From Christensenellaceae bacterium (lineage in GTDB: Bacteria > Bacillota > Clostridia > Christensenellales > Aristaeellaceae), in contig JAAYRU010000038.1 of the NCBI GenBank assembly GCA_012518615.1, positions 1 through 64,000 on the forward strand: a stretch of DNA of 64,000 nucleotides. Reading direction: 5' to 3'. Below the pieces are notes generated by a model that saw only the letters and a program-made list of their open reading frames with translations, was not told the DNA's origin and did not search any database. Of the stretch, positions 7,767 to 15,450 are shown piece after piece. The position numbers were made by a program, and so were the translations under genes. Numbering within the stretch: position 1 is the first letter of the stretch; every line of letters begins with the position of its first letter.

Positions 7767-9686
7767 ATGCAGAATAGGTCAGGCAGCAATAAAGGCGGCT
7801 TTTCAGGCAAAAGGCAATATAATAAAGGCTCAAGTGCTGGTAAGTTTGGTAAGCAAAGCACAGGTGAGCGCGGCAAGTCATACGGAGACAAAAAAGGCAA
7901 AGATGATTATGGCGGCAAGCGGAGTGATAAGCCGTATGGCGACAAGCGTAGCGATAAACAATATGGTGAAAGGCGTAGCGACAAGCGAAGCTATAAGTCT
8001 TTTGATGGCAAACGTGGCGATAATCCATATAGTGACAAACGCAGTGAAAAATCATTCAACGATAGGCGAAGCAATAAGCCATATAGCGACAAGCGAAGCG
8101 ACAAACCATACGGCGAAAGGCGTAGCGACAAGCCTTACAGCAACAAGCGAAGCGATAAACCTTATGACGACAGACGCAGTGACAAACCATACGGCGACAA
8201 GCGAAGCGATAGGTCTTTTGGCGATAGACGCAGTGATAAGCCTTACGGAGAAAGAAGACAAAGGGATACAAAGGGTTTTCCCCGCAAAGAAGGCTTTAAA
8301 AGAAGAGAGCCTAGGGAAACCCAAAGAGGAAATTCGGATTATATAACTTCAAAGGCGAGGGCGGCGGCGCTTATGGTGCTGGATAAGGTGCTTATTTCAG
8401 GCGGCTATGCTTCGCTTACATTGTCTGATGCGCTATACGATTTGCGGCTTGATAATAAGGATAAGCGCCTATGCACCCGCATAGTGTATACAGCGCTTGA
8501 AAAGCTATACTATCTCGATTTTGTATTAAACCGTTTTTTAAGCGACCCAGATTCGCTCCCCGCAAGTATAATAAATTTGTTAAGGTTAAGCCTCGTTCAG
8601 CTATTATATATGGATAGGGTACCCGAAAACGCCATAGTAAATGAGGCGGTAAATTTGGCTAAGGCAAGGGGTTATGAGGAGCTTTCGGGTTTAGTTAATG
8701 CGGTGCTAAGGTCTATAATACGGGAGAAAAATGAAATACCCCTTCCGGATAAGGAGTCGCATGAAGAATATTTATCTATAATGTATTCAGCGCCTTTGGA
8801 TATGATAAGGCTGCTTATAAAGCATTATGGCGAGGAAAGGACCGAAAATCTTCTTAAATACAAAAACGAATACTCAATGACCATAAGGCGCAACCTTACA
8901 AGCCTTACCAGTCTAGAGTTTGAGCAACTTGTAAAGAGCAAAGGCTGGAAATATGAGGAAGGCATAATAGAAGGCGTGTACCGCATAAGCGGAACCGATG
9001 ATATTTCACAAGATGAGGATTTTAAGGCGGGTCAATTCAGCGTACAGGGAGAGGGCAGTATACTTGCAGCCCTTGCCATGCAGGCGGATATAGGCATGAA
9101 TATACTGGATTGTTGCGCTGCCCCTGGCGGTAAAACCATGCTTATGGCAGAGCAGATGCAGCTTACAGGTAGGGTACAGGCGTGGGATATATACCCTCAA
9201 AGGGTGGAGCTTATAAGCGCCGCAGCAAAGCGCTTAAGGCTATACAATGTGCGCCCTATGAAAAGGGATGCGCTTGAAGTGCGCGAAAACATGTATTCAA
9301 CTTTGGACGGCGTGCTTGTAGATGCCCCTTGCAGCGGCAGCGGAGTTATGTCGCAGAAGCCTGAGAGCAAGTACCGCTTTAATATGGAAAGCCTTAAAGA
9401 TATGACAGAAATACAGAGTAAGATGCTGGATTCCGTATGCACATATGTAAAGCCCGGTGGCAGGCTCGTATACTCCACATGCAGCATATTTCCTGAGGAA
9501 AACGCTATGCAGGTGGAAAGCTTTTTAAACCGCCATCCGGAATTTGCTATGGATAGCCTGCCTGATAGCTATCCTGAGCATTTGAAAAGCAAAATGGGTG
9601 AGTTCGGTCTTCAGCTCCTCCAAGGTGAGGATGGCATGACTGAGGGATTTTTCATAGCCCCTATGGTAAGAAAACAAAATGTCTGA
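7767..9686 (+). CDS. rsmB: 16S rRNA (cytosine-967-C5) methyltransferase RsmB with long repetitive N-terminal extension
   Basis: 639 residues from the ATG at 7767, six bases after GAAGGAA; the frame reaches upstream to 7704 but that would overlap fmt. Residues 190-320 form the NusB-like RNA-binding domain (TSKARAAALMVLDKVL onward). The methyltransferase follows, with the SAM loop LDCCAAPGGKT and the two catalytic cysteines in DAPCSGSGVM and YSTCSIFPEEN. The family is usually about 430-450 residues; here some 190 extra N-terminal residues are Lys/Arg/Asp/Ser/Tyr-rich, and 50-164 are twelve or so copies of a nine-residue unit like DKRSDKPYG. That part is probably disordered and RNA-binding. The gene overlaps rlmN by 8 bases. 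Confidence 0.9.
   Translation: MQNRSGSNKGGFSGKRQYNKGSSAGKFGKQSTGERGKSYGDKKGKDDYGGKRSDKPYGDKRSDKQYGERRSDKRSYKSFDGKRGDNPYSDKRSEKSFNDRRSNKPYSDKRSDKPYGERRSDKPYSNKRSDKPYDDRRSDKPYGDKRSDRSFGDRRSDKPYGERRQRDTKGFPRKEGFKRREPRETQRGNSDYITSKARAAALMVLDKVLISGGYASLTLSDALYDLRLDNKDKRLCTRIVYTALEKLYYLDFVLNRFLSDPDSLPASIINLLRLSLVQLLYMDRVPENAIVNEAVNLAKARGYEELSGLVNAVLRSIIREKNEIPLPDKESHEEYLSIMYSAPLDMIRLLIKHYGEERTENLLKYKNEYSMTIRRNLTSLTSLEFEQLVKSKGWKYEEGIIEGVYRISGTDDISQDEDFKAGQFSVQGEGSILAALAMQADIGMNILDCCAAPGGKTMLMAEQMQLTGRVQAWDIYPQRVELISAAAKRLRLYNVRPMKRDALEVRENMYSTLDGVLVDAPCSGSGVMSQKPESKYRFNMESLKDMTEIQSKMLDSVCTYVKPGGRLVYSTCSIFPEENAMQVESFLNRHPEFAMDSLPDSYPEHLKSKMGEFGLQLLQGEDGMTEGFFIAPMVRKQNV
7914..8249 (+). repeat. 27-bp in-frame tandem repeats in rsmB
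   Basis: About twelve copies of a 27-bp unit encode (D/E)(K/R)RSDKPYG with variants such as NKRSDKPYD and DKRSDRSFG. One interruption occurs at residues 72-80. Third positions vary between copies while the amino-acid pattern stays, suggesting selection on the protein rather than recent DNA duplication. Confidence 0.85.
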
Positions 9687-10725
9687 TAAAATAGAGCTGC
9701 TTAGCATGGGTTTAGATGAAATCAGGCTGTGGCTAAAAAGCCACGGCTTTGAAAGCTACCGTGCAAAGCAGCTTATTGGATGGCTAGTTAGCGGCGCTAA
9801 GTTCTCTGAAATGCGCAATCTCCCAAGCAATCTAATTGAGTTTCTATGCGAAAACGCCTTAGAAGAGCCTGTTAAAATAATAAAAAGCCTTGTATCAAAA
9901 AAAGATGGCACGGAAAAATATCTTTTTTCACTTGCGGACGGCTCATGCGTAGAGGGCGTGCTTATGCCTTACCGCCACGGGAATACGCTATGTATATCAA
10001 CACAGGTGGGCTGTAATATGGGCTGCAAATTCTGTGCAAGCACATTAGGCGGAAAATTGCGGAACCTAAGTGCCGGGGAGATGCTGGGGCAGGTTGTAAG
10101 CGTAAACCGCTTGCACGGAAGTAAAACCGTACAAAATGTAGTTATGATGGGAAGCGGCGAACCCCTTGATAATTACGGTAATGTGCTTAAGTTCATAAGG
10201 CTTATATGCGCAGGCGAGGGTTTAAATATAAGCCAAAGGCGTATTACTCTTTCCACCTGCGGGCTTGTGGATAAAATTAAGAGTTTAGCTGATGAAGGGC
10301 TTTCAATTACGCTTTCCATATCGCTCCATGCGCCAAATGATGCTATACGCCAAAGCCTTATGCCTATTGCAAAAGTACACTCGGTTAAGGATATTATAAA
10401 TGCCTGCAAGCATTATATAAGCTTAACTCACAGGCGCGTAAGCTTTGAATATGCGCTTATAAAGGGCGTAAATGATAGTCAGGAACAGGCAGAGGAACTT
10501 TGCCAAATACTCCGCGGCTTCCAATGCCATGTAAACCTGATTACGCTAAACGCAGTTGAAGAAACGGGATATTTAGGCTCTGATAGAATTACCGCAAATA
10601 AGTTTTTTGATTATTTAAATGAAAGAAATATAGCAGTAAGTATGCGCCGCACTATGGGAGAGGATATACAGGGCGCATGTGGGCAGCTCAGGAATGAATT
10701 TATAAAAGGGGGAGGGCAAAATTGA
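9679..10725 (+). CDS. rlmN: Dual-specificity 23S rRNA/tRNA adenine-C2 methyltransferase RlmN
   Basis: 348 residues. Radical-SAM cluster motif CX3CX2C at Cys112, Cys116 and Cys119 (GCNMGCKFC). The methyl-carrying/resolving C-terminal Cys334 lies in GACGQLRNEF. MMGSGEPLDNY and SLHAPND are the SAM-binding and substrate-loop segments. It methylates A2503 of 23S rRNA and A37 of some tRNAs. It starts inside the end of rsmB, and its own end overlaps the TTG start of stp. Confidence 0.95.
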   Translation: MSDKIELLSMGLDEIRLWLKSHGFESYRAKQLIGWLVSGAKFSEMRNLPSNLIEFLCENALEEPVKIIKSLVSKKDGTEKYLFSLADGSCVEGVLMPYRHGNTLCISTQVGCNMGCKFCASTLGGKLRNLSAGEMLGQVVSVNRLHGSKTVQNVVMMGSGEPLDNYGNVLKFIRLICAGEGLNISQRRITLSTCGLVDKIKSLADEGLSITLSISLHAPNDAIRQSLMPIAKVHSVKDIINACKHYISLTHRRVSFEYALIKGVNDSQEQAEELCQILRGFQCHVNLITLNAVEETGYLGSDRITANKFFDYLNERNIAVSMRRTMGEDIQGACGQLRNEFIKGGGQN

Positions 10726-11429
10726 ACGCTATTATAAGAACCGATGTTGGCAAGGTAATGCACAATAACCAAGATTCTTACCTTGTGCTTTCTGGCTCCT
10801 ACCCTATATATGCCGTTGCGGACGGCATGGGCGGGCATAAGGCAGGGAATATAGCAAGCAAGATGGCGGTTGAAATAATCGCTTCAGAGCTTTCGGGCGA
10901 AACTCCCTCGGAAGAGCTGCTTTCAAGCGCCTTTAAAAATGTAAACAGAGAAATATATCAAAGGCAGCTTACTGATAGAAGCCTTGCAGGAATGGGTACT
11001 ACGCTTACAGTGCTATGGCAAACCAAGGAATCGTTTTTACTTGGGCATGTGGGCGATAGCCGCTGTTACCTTTTAAGGGATGATAAGCTTTTCCAGATGT
11101 CAACCGACCATTCGCTTGTAGCGGAGCTTGTGCAAAGCGGTGTACTATCCCCTGAGATGGCGGAAAATTACCCCTATCGCAACATAATAACTAGGGCGGT
11201 AGGTACGGATAAGCGTATAAAGACGGATATATCCACCTTCGACAAAGAGGATAAGGATATTTGGCTATTATGCTCAGACGGTCTAACCGAGTATGTTAAG
11301 CCAAAGGAGCTGCTTGAAACCCTGCTTAATTATTCCCCGGACGAGGCGGCGGATAGGCTTATAAAGCTGGCGCTAGATAGAGGCGGCAGGGATAATATTA
11401 CCCTGCTAATACTGGGGGCGGCTCTATGA
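10722..11429 (+). CDS. stp: PP2C-type Ser/Thr protein phosphatase
   Basis: 235 residues from a TTG at 10722, with GGGGGAGGG upstream. PP2C metal-site motifs are all present: NNQDSY (where many members have NED), ADGMGGH at 33-39, GDSRCYLL, SDGLTEYV and GGRDNITLLIL. It reverses phosphorylation by the PASTA kinase encoded next and overlaps that gene by 4 bases. The pair regulates cell-wall growth and translation in Firmicutes. Confidence 0.94.
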   Translation: MNAIIRTDVGKVMHNNQDSYLVLSGSYPIYAVADGMGGHKAGNIASKMAVEIIASELSGETPSEELLSSAFKNVNREIYQRQLTDRSLAGMGTTLTVLWQTKESFLLGHVGDSRCYLLRDDKLFQMSTDHSLVAELVQSGVLSPEMAENYPYRNIITRAVGTDKRIKTDISTFDKEDKDIWLLCSDGLTEYVKPKELLETLLNYSPDEAADRLIKLALDRGGRDNITLLILGAAL

Positions 11430-13057
11430 TAGGTAATATTTTAGGCGAACGCTATGAAATACTCGAAAAAATAGGCGAGGGTGGAATGGCGATAGTGTAC
11501 AGGGCGAGAGATAAGAATACCAACCACGATGTCGCTATAAAATTTCTAAAGCCTGAATACCATGAAAATGCCGAGTTCGTCGCCTTCTTTAAGCGCGAGG
11601 CAAAGGCAGTAAGCCGCATGAGCCACCATAATATAGTAAATCTTCTTGATGTGGGTGACGATGAAAGCGGGCTCTATATTGTTATTGAATATGTTCATGG
11701 CAAAACCCTTAAAGATATAATAAAAGAGCGCGGACGGATACAGGAAAACCTAGCCGCGCAGATAATAATACGCATATTATCAGCCCTTCAACATGCGCAT
11801 GATGCGCATATAATACATAGAGATATTAAGCCTCAGAATATTCTGGTGGATAGAAACGGCTATATAAAGGTATCGGATTTTGGCATAGCCCGTATGGTAG
11901 GCAGCCAAACGGAGCTTACCCACGCAAATGCAGATACAGTTATGGGAAGCGTGCATTATTTTTCCCCTGAACAGGCTAAGGGCGAAACGGCGGATTTTTC
12001 AAGCGATATATACGCAACAGGGGTTGTGTTCTATGAGCTTCTAACGGGAAGATTGCCATTTGAAGGCGACACCCCCGTTGCGATAGCGCTAAAGCATATC
12101 AACCAGCAGCCCCAGCCTATAAGGGAGTTGGCTCCCGATGTATCCCCCGCAATAGAGGCGGTGGTATTAAAGGCGCTGTCTAAGGACCCTAATGATAGGT
12201 ATGATTCCGCGATATCCATGGCGCAGGCAATAAATAAGGCGCTTAAGTTTCCAGAGAGAGACCCTTCAATGGATACTCCAGTATTTGTAAAAAATAGAGA
12301 AAAACCCAAAAGACGTATAAGCAAGCTAACGGTAAGAGGGAAGTTCATCACACTTTTTGCAACTATAATCGTGTTGTTTGCGCTTGTGTTCGGCTCTATA
12401 GCCATATTTAATTATGTTACCAACAGAACCCAAGCCCCCTATGTAATAGGCGAAACGGAAGAAGACGCCAAACGCATGGTTATAAATGCCTGGCTTAAGC
12501 CTGAAATCGTAAGGCAGAGCAGCTCTCAGCCCGCGGGCACTGTAATACTACAATCCCATGATTTTGGCTATCCCATGCACAAAAACGATACATTTTTGCT
12601 TACAGTAAGTACAGGACCGCTTGAAAAGCCTGTGCCTAATTTGCTTGGTATGAGTGAGGAAGAAGCTAAAAGAGTAACCAGCGGGCTAGGACTTAATCTG
12701 TTGGTTTCCGAAAGAGTGCTAGACCCTAGCGCTATGGGTACTGTGCTAAGCCAAACGCCTCAACCTGACAGTGTGCTTTCTACAGGCGGGGTGGTACAGG
12801 TTAAGGTGTCGGGCGGCAAGGTTATTCTGCCTGATGTAACGGGTCTATACAGCGAAGATGGTGTGCAGAGGTTTCAAAATGCGGGTCTTCCGCTAAGCAA
12901 GATAAAGGTTACTCAAGTTCCCATTAAGGATAGCGCTCAGTTCAACAGAATAGCTGACCAACTGCCGGAGGCGGGAAGCGTTGTAATGCCCGCCGATGCC
13001 ACGCTTGAAGTTGTAATAGCGGTATATGTGTCCGAAGAAAAGAGTGCGGAGGATTAG
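11426..13057 (+). CDS. prkC: PASTA-domain Ser/Thr protein kinase
   Basis: 543 residues. The cytoplasmic kinase domain (1-275) has the Gly loop IGEGGMAIVYRA at 17-28, Lys39, HRDIKPQN at 131-138 and DFG at 151-153. A basic linker leads to one membrane helix at 307-328. Three extracellular PASTA repeats follow (about 337-403, 404-472, 473-540). They sense muropeptides or lipid II in relatives. Three repeats is in the normal range. It directly follows its phosphatase and precedes rsgA with no gap, as in Bacillus. Confidence 0.95.
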   Translation: MIGNILGERYEILEKIGEGGMAIVYRARDKNTNHDVAIKFLKPEYHENAEFVAFFKREAKAVSRMSHHNIVNLLDVGDDESGLYIVIEYVHGKTLKDIIKERGRIQENLAAQIIIRILSALQHAHDAHIIHRDIKPQNILVDRNGYIKVSDFGIARMVGSQTELTHANADTVMGSVHYFSPEQAKGETADFSSDIYATGVVFYELLTGRLPFEGDTPVAIALKHINQQPQPIRELAPDVSPAIEAVVLKALSKDPNDRYDSAISMAQAINKALKFPERDPSMDTPVFVKNREKPKRRISKLTVRGKFITLFATIIVLFALVFGSIAIFNYVTNRTQAPYVIGETEEDAKRMVINAWLKPEIVRQSSSQPAGTVILQSHDFGYPMHKNDTFLLTVSTGPLEKPVPNLLGMSEEEAKRVTSGLGLNLLVSERVLDPSAMGTVLSQTPQPDSVLSTGGVVQVKVSGGKVILPDVTGLYSEDGVQRFQNAGLPLSKIKVTQVPIKDSAQFNRIADQLPEAGSVVMPADATLEVVIAVYVSEEKSAED

Positions 13058-13933
13058 ATGATAGCGCGCATAGTAGAGGGCAGAGGCGGAATATTCACCG
13101 TACAAAACGAAAATGGTGAAGAGTATATACTTAGAGCCGGCAACAAATTTAGGTACCAAGGCATAACTCCGCTTGTGGGCGATAGGGTACACTATACCCC
13201 GGGCGATGGAGAGCAGCATGGCTGGATAGATGAGATACTTCCAAGGAAGAATACCCTCACCCGTCCGCCTGTTGCGAATATAGAGAAACTGGGAATAGTG
13301 GTTGCACAATACCCTCAGCCCGATTGGCTTTTAGTGGATAAGATACTAATAAACGCCTTTTTGCAGGATATCTCCCCCGTGCTTATAATAAATAAGGTGG
13401 ATATTGGCAGGGGCGCGCTTGAAAGCGCTAAAAGCATGTACTCTAAAACAGGTATACCTATAATATGCGTATCGGCAACTACGGGAGAGGGAATAGAGGA
13501 GCTTAAAAAAGAGCTTAAAAACTATGTCAGCTGCTTTGCAGGGCAGTCGGGCGTGGGTAAAAGCACACTGCTGTCAAAGCTTCTTGGAATAGAGCTTGAA
13601 ACAGGGGAGCTAAGCCGAAAGACAATGCGCGGCAGGCAGACTACAAGGCATACACAGCTTTTTATAAGGGACGAAGTTATGCTATTTGATACCCCGGGCT
13701 TTAGTCTGCTGGATGTGCCTGAAGGTATGGAGCCGCATGAGCTAGCGCTTCTGTACCCCGAGTTCAATAAGTATTTAGGGCAATGCAAGTTTTCGCCCTG
13801 CTACCACGATACTGAGCCTGAATGCGCTGTATCTATGGCGCTGGAAAGAGATGAGCTTAATTTAGATAGAGTGGAGCGCTATCGTTTGTTACTAGCGGAA
13901 GTGCGCCATATGTGGCAGAATAGATATAACTAA
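13058..13933 (+). CDS. rsgA: Ribosome small-subunit-dependent GTPase RsgA
   Basis: 291 residues. N-terminal OB fold, then circularly permuted GTPase motifs: NKVD at 112-115, P-loop GQSGVGKST at 162-170 and DTPG at 211-214. The zinc knuckle is Cys243, Cys248, His250 and Cys256. It checks maturation of the 30S subunit. The ATG abuts the prkC stop codon directly. The prkC-rsgA-rpe order is standard in Bacillota. Confidence 0.95.
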   Translation: MIARIVEGRGGIFTVQNENGEEYILRAGNKFRYQGITPLVGDRVHYTPGDGEQHGWIDEILPRKNTLTRPPVANIEKLGIVVAQYPQPDWLLVDKILINAFLQDISPVLIINKVDIGRGALESAKSMYSKTGIPIICVSATTGEGIEELKKELKNYVSCFAGQSGVGKSTLLSKLLGIELETGELSRKTMRGRQTTRHTQLFIRDEVMLFDTPGFSLLDVPEGMEPHELALLYPEFNKYLGQCKFSPCYHDTEPECAVSMALERDELNLDRVERYRLLLAEVRHMWQNRYN

Positions 13934-13948
13934 CAAATGGGAGGGAAT

Positions 13949-14587
13949 ATGGTTAATATAGCACCGTCTATGTTGGCGGCGGATCCGCTAAATATTGGAA
14001 GAGATATACAGAAAATGGTTTCAGCGGGCGCTAAAATAATCCATATAGATATTATGGACGCGCATCTGGTGCCTAATTTAAGCTATGGACCCGCTATGGT
14101 TAAGGCAATAAGGAAAGGCTTTCCTAGCTGTATATTGGATGTACACCTTATGATGGATAATCCCGCTAAATATGTAAATGCGTTTATTACATCTGGCGCG
14201 GACGAACTAACAATACACGCTGAGATAGAGGAGGATATCCCCAGCATTTTTAAGGAAATTCATTCATTAGGCGCAAAAGCGGGTATATCCATAAAGCCCG
14301 GTACTAATGTAAGCGAAATAGAAAAGTATATAGAATATGTAGAGCTTATACTTATAATGAGCGTAGAGCCCGGTTTTGGCGGGCAGAAGATGATGCCTGA
14401 CTGCCTTTTGAAACTCAGTGAGCTTCGCGATATGGGCTACAACGGCACGCTATCAGTTGATGGCGGTATAAATGCGGAAAACGCAAAACTCGCAGTGCAG
14501 CATGGCGCAAATCGCCTTGTCATGGGTACTGCGCTTTTTAATAGCCAAGACCCCGCAAAAATAATAGCGGATTTAAGCGCGCTTTGA
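13949..14587 (+). CDS. rpe: Ribulose-phosphate 3-epimerase
   Basis: 212 residues from the ATG at 13949, four bases after GGGAGGG; an in-frame ATG at 13937 would put that site inside the gene. It interconverts ribulose-5-P and xylulose-5-P in the pentose phosphate pathway. Metal ligands and acid/base residues are recognisable: His32 and Asp34 in HIDIMDAH, His66 in DVHLMMDNP, and Asp171 in VDGGI. MSVEPGFGGQ closes the phosphate site. DAH replaces the more usual DGH/DGR, a mild change. Overlaps rsmA by 4 bases. Confidence 0.94.
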   Translation: MVNIAPSMLAADPLNIGRDIQKMVSAGAKIIHIDIMDAHLVPNLSYGPAMVKAIRKGFPSCILDVHLMMDNPAKYVNAFITSGADELTIHAEIEEDIPSIFKEIHSLGAKAGISIKPGTNVSEIEKYIEYVELILIMSVEPGFGGQKMMPDCLLKLSELRDMGYNGTLSVDGGINAENAKLAVQHGANRLVMGTALFNSQDPAKIIADLSAL

Positions 14588-15387
14588 AAAAGCTTAAGGC
14601 GAAAAAAGAGCTCGGTCAGCATTTTCTAAAGCATGAGCCAACGCTAAATAGCATAGTGGGTATATCCCAAGTTGATTCAAACGCTACAGTGCTTGAAATA
14701 GGCGGAGGCATGGGGGATTTAAGCAGGCTCTTAGCTCCAAAATGCAAAAAGCTTATAGTTGTTGAAACAGATGATGATATGTTCCCCTACCTTAATATAG
14801 CGCTTGAACAATACGATAATGTTCATATTTTGCATGAAGATGTGTTAAAACTTAACCTGTATGAGCTTCTTAAAGATGAAAGCCCGTTTCAAGTTGTAGC
14901 AAATCTTCCTTATTATTTAACAAGCGAAATAATGGAAAGGCTTTTTTTGCTGCCTATGCCCATAAAATCTATAAGCGTAATGGTGCAAAAAGAAGCGGGT
15001 GAAAGGCTGTGTGCGCAGGAAGGCAGTAAGCAAAGGGGACCTATATCCCTGATTGCTTCTATAAGGAGCGAAAGCGTACAAAAAATAGACGTAACAAGGG
15101 GAAAATTTACACCCCCGCCGAATGTTGATAGCGTATTTTTACATTTTGATATGCGAAGTAGACCTCTAGTGCCTTATAGCGAGCTTAACAAAATAATGCG
15201 ATTTTTTAATATAGCATTTTCCATGAGAAGGAAAACGCTTGTTAATAATTTAGGCAGCATTGCGGATAAAAAACTGTTGCCCGAAATACTTATTTCCCTT
15301 GCTATTAAGCCAAATGCAAGGGCTGAGGAGCTTAGCACAGAGCAGTTTATAGCTCTTGCTGAAAGATTAAACATTACAACAAATTAA
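14584..15387 (+). CDS. rsmA: 16S rRNA dimethyladenosine methyltransferase
   Basis: 267 residues from a TTG overlapping the rpe stop; no better start is available and no clear ribosome site is seen, so translation is probably coupled. Motifs: GQHFL at 11-15, SAM-binding EIGGGMG at 38-44, acidic Glu61 for the ribose, and catalytic NLPYY at 107-111. It dimethylates A1518 and A1519 late in 30S assembly, which fits its place downstream of rsgA. In many Firmicutes thiN follows rpe; here rsmA does. Confidence 0.94.
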   Translation: MKKLKAKKELGQHFLKHEPTLNSIVGISQVDSNATVLEIGGGMGDLSRLLAPKCKKLIVVETDDDMFPYLNIALEQYDNVHILHEDVLKLNLYELLKDESPFQVVANLPYYLTSEIMERLFLLPMPIKSISVMVQKEAGERLCAQEGSKQRGPISLIASIRSESVQKIDVTRGKFTPPPNVDSVFLHFDMRSRPLVPYSELNKIMRFFNIAFSMRRKTLVNNLGSIADKKLLPEILISLAIKPNARAEELSTEQFIALAERLNITTN

Positions 15388-15423
15388 CAAAAGCTTTACA
15401 AAAAGGATATAATATGATACAAT
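15384..15423 (+). promoter_or_regulatory. Two overlapping promoters for the peptidoglycan-binding gene
   Basis: P1: TTAACA (15384-15389), 18 bp, TATAAT (15408-15413). P2: TTTACA (15395-15400), 17 bp, TACAAT (15418-15423) with a TGA extended element. Predicted starts are about 15420 and 15430. Confidence 0.6.
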
Positions 15424-15448
15424 CCTCCCACATGGAAGAAGGAGGATT
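15421..15448 (+). promoter_or_regulatory. Inverted repeat that pairs with the ribosome-binding site
   Basis: AATCCTCC at 15421-15428 is the exact complement of GGAGGATT at 15441-15448, which contains the Shine-Dalgarno of the next gene. The loop is 12 bases. Only transcripts from the upstream promoter would include the left arm. Confidence 0.5.
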
Positions 15449-15450
15449 TT

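Noticed and set aside
7914..8249. Possible CRISPR-like array of 27-bp repeats
   Set aside because: Repeats are contiguous, in frame and without spacers; they encode a nonapeptide.
7834..8346. 170-codon frame overlapping rsmB, and minus-strand frames there
   Set aside because: Repeat DNA keeps all frames open; only the rsmB frame continues into a known domain.
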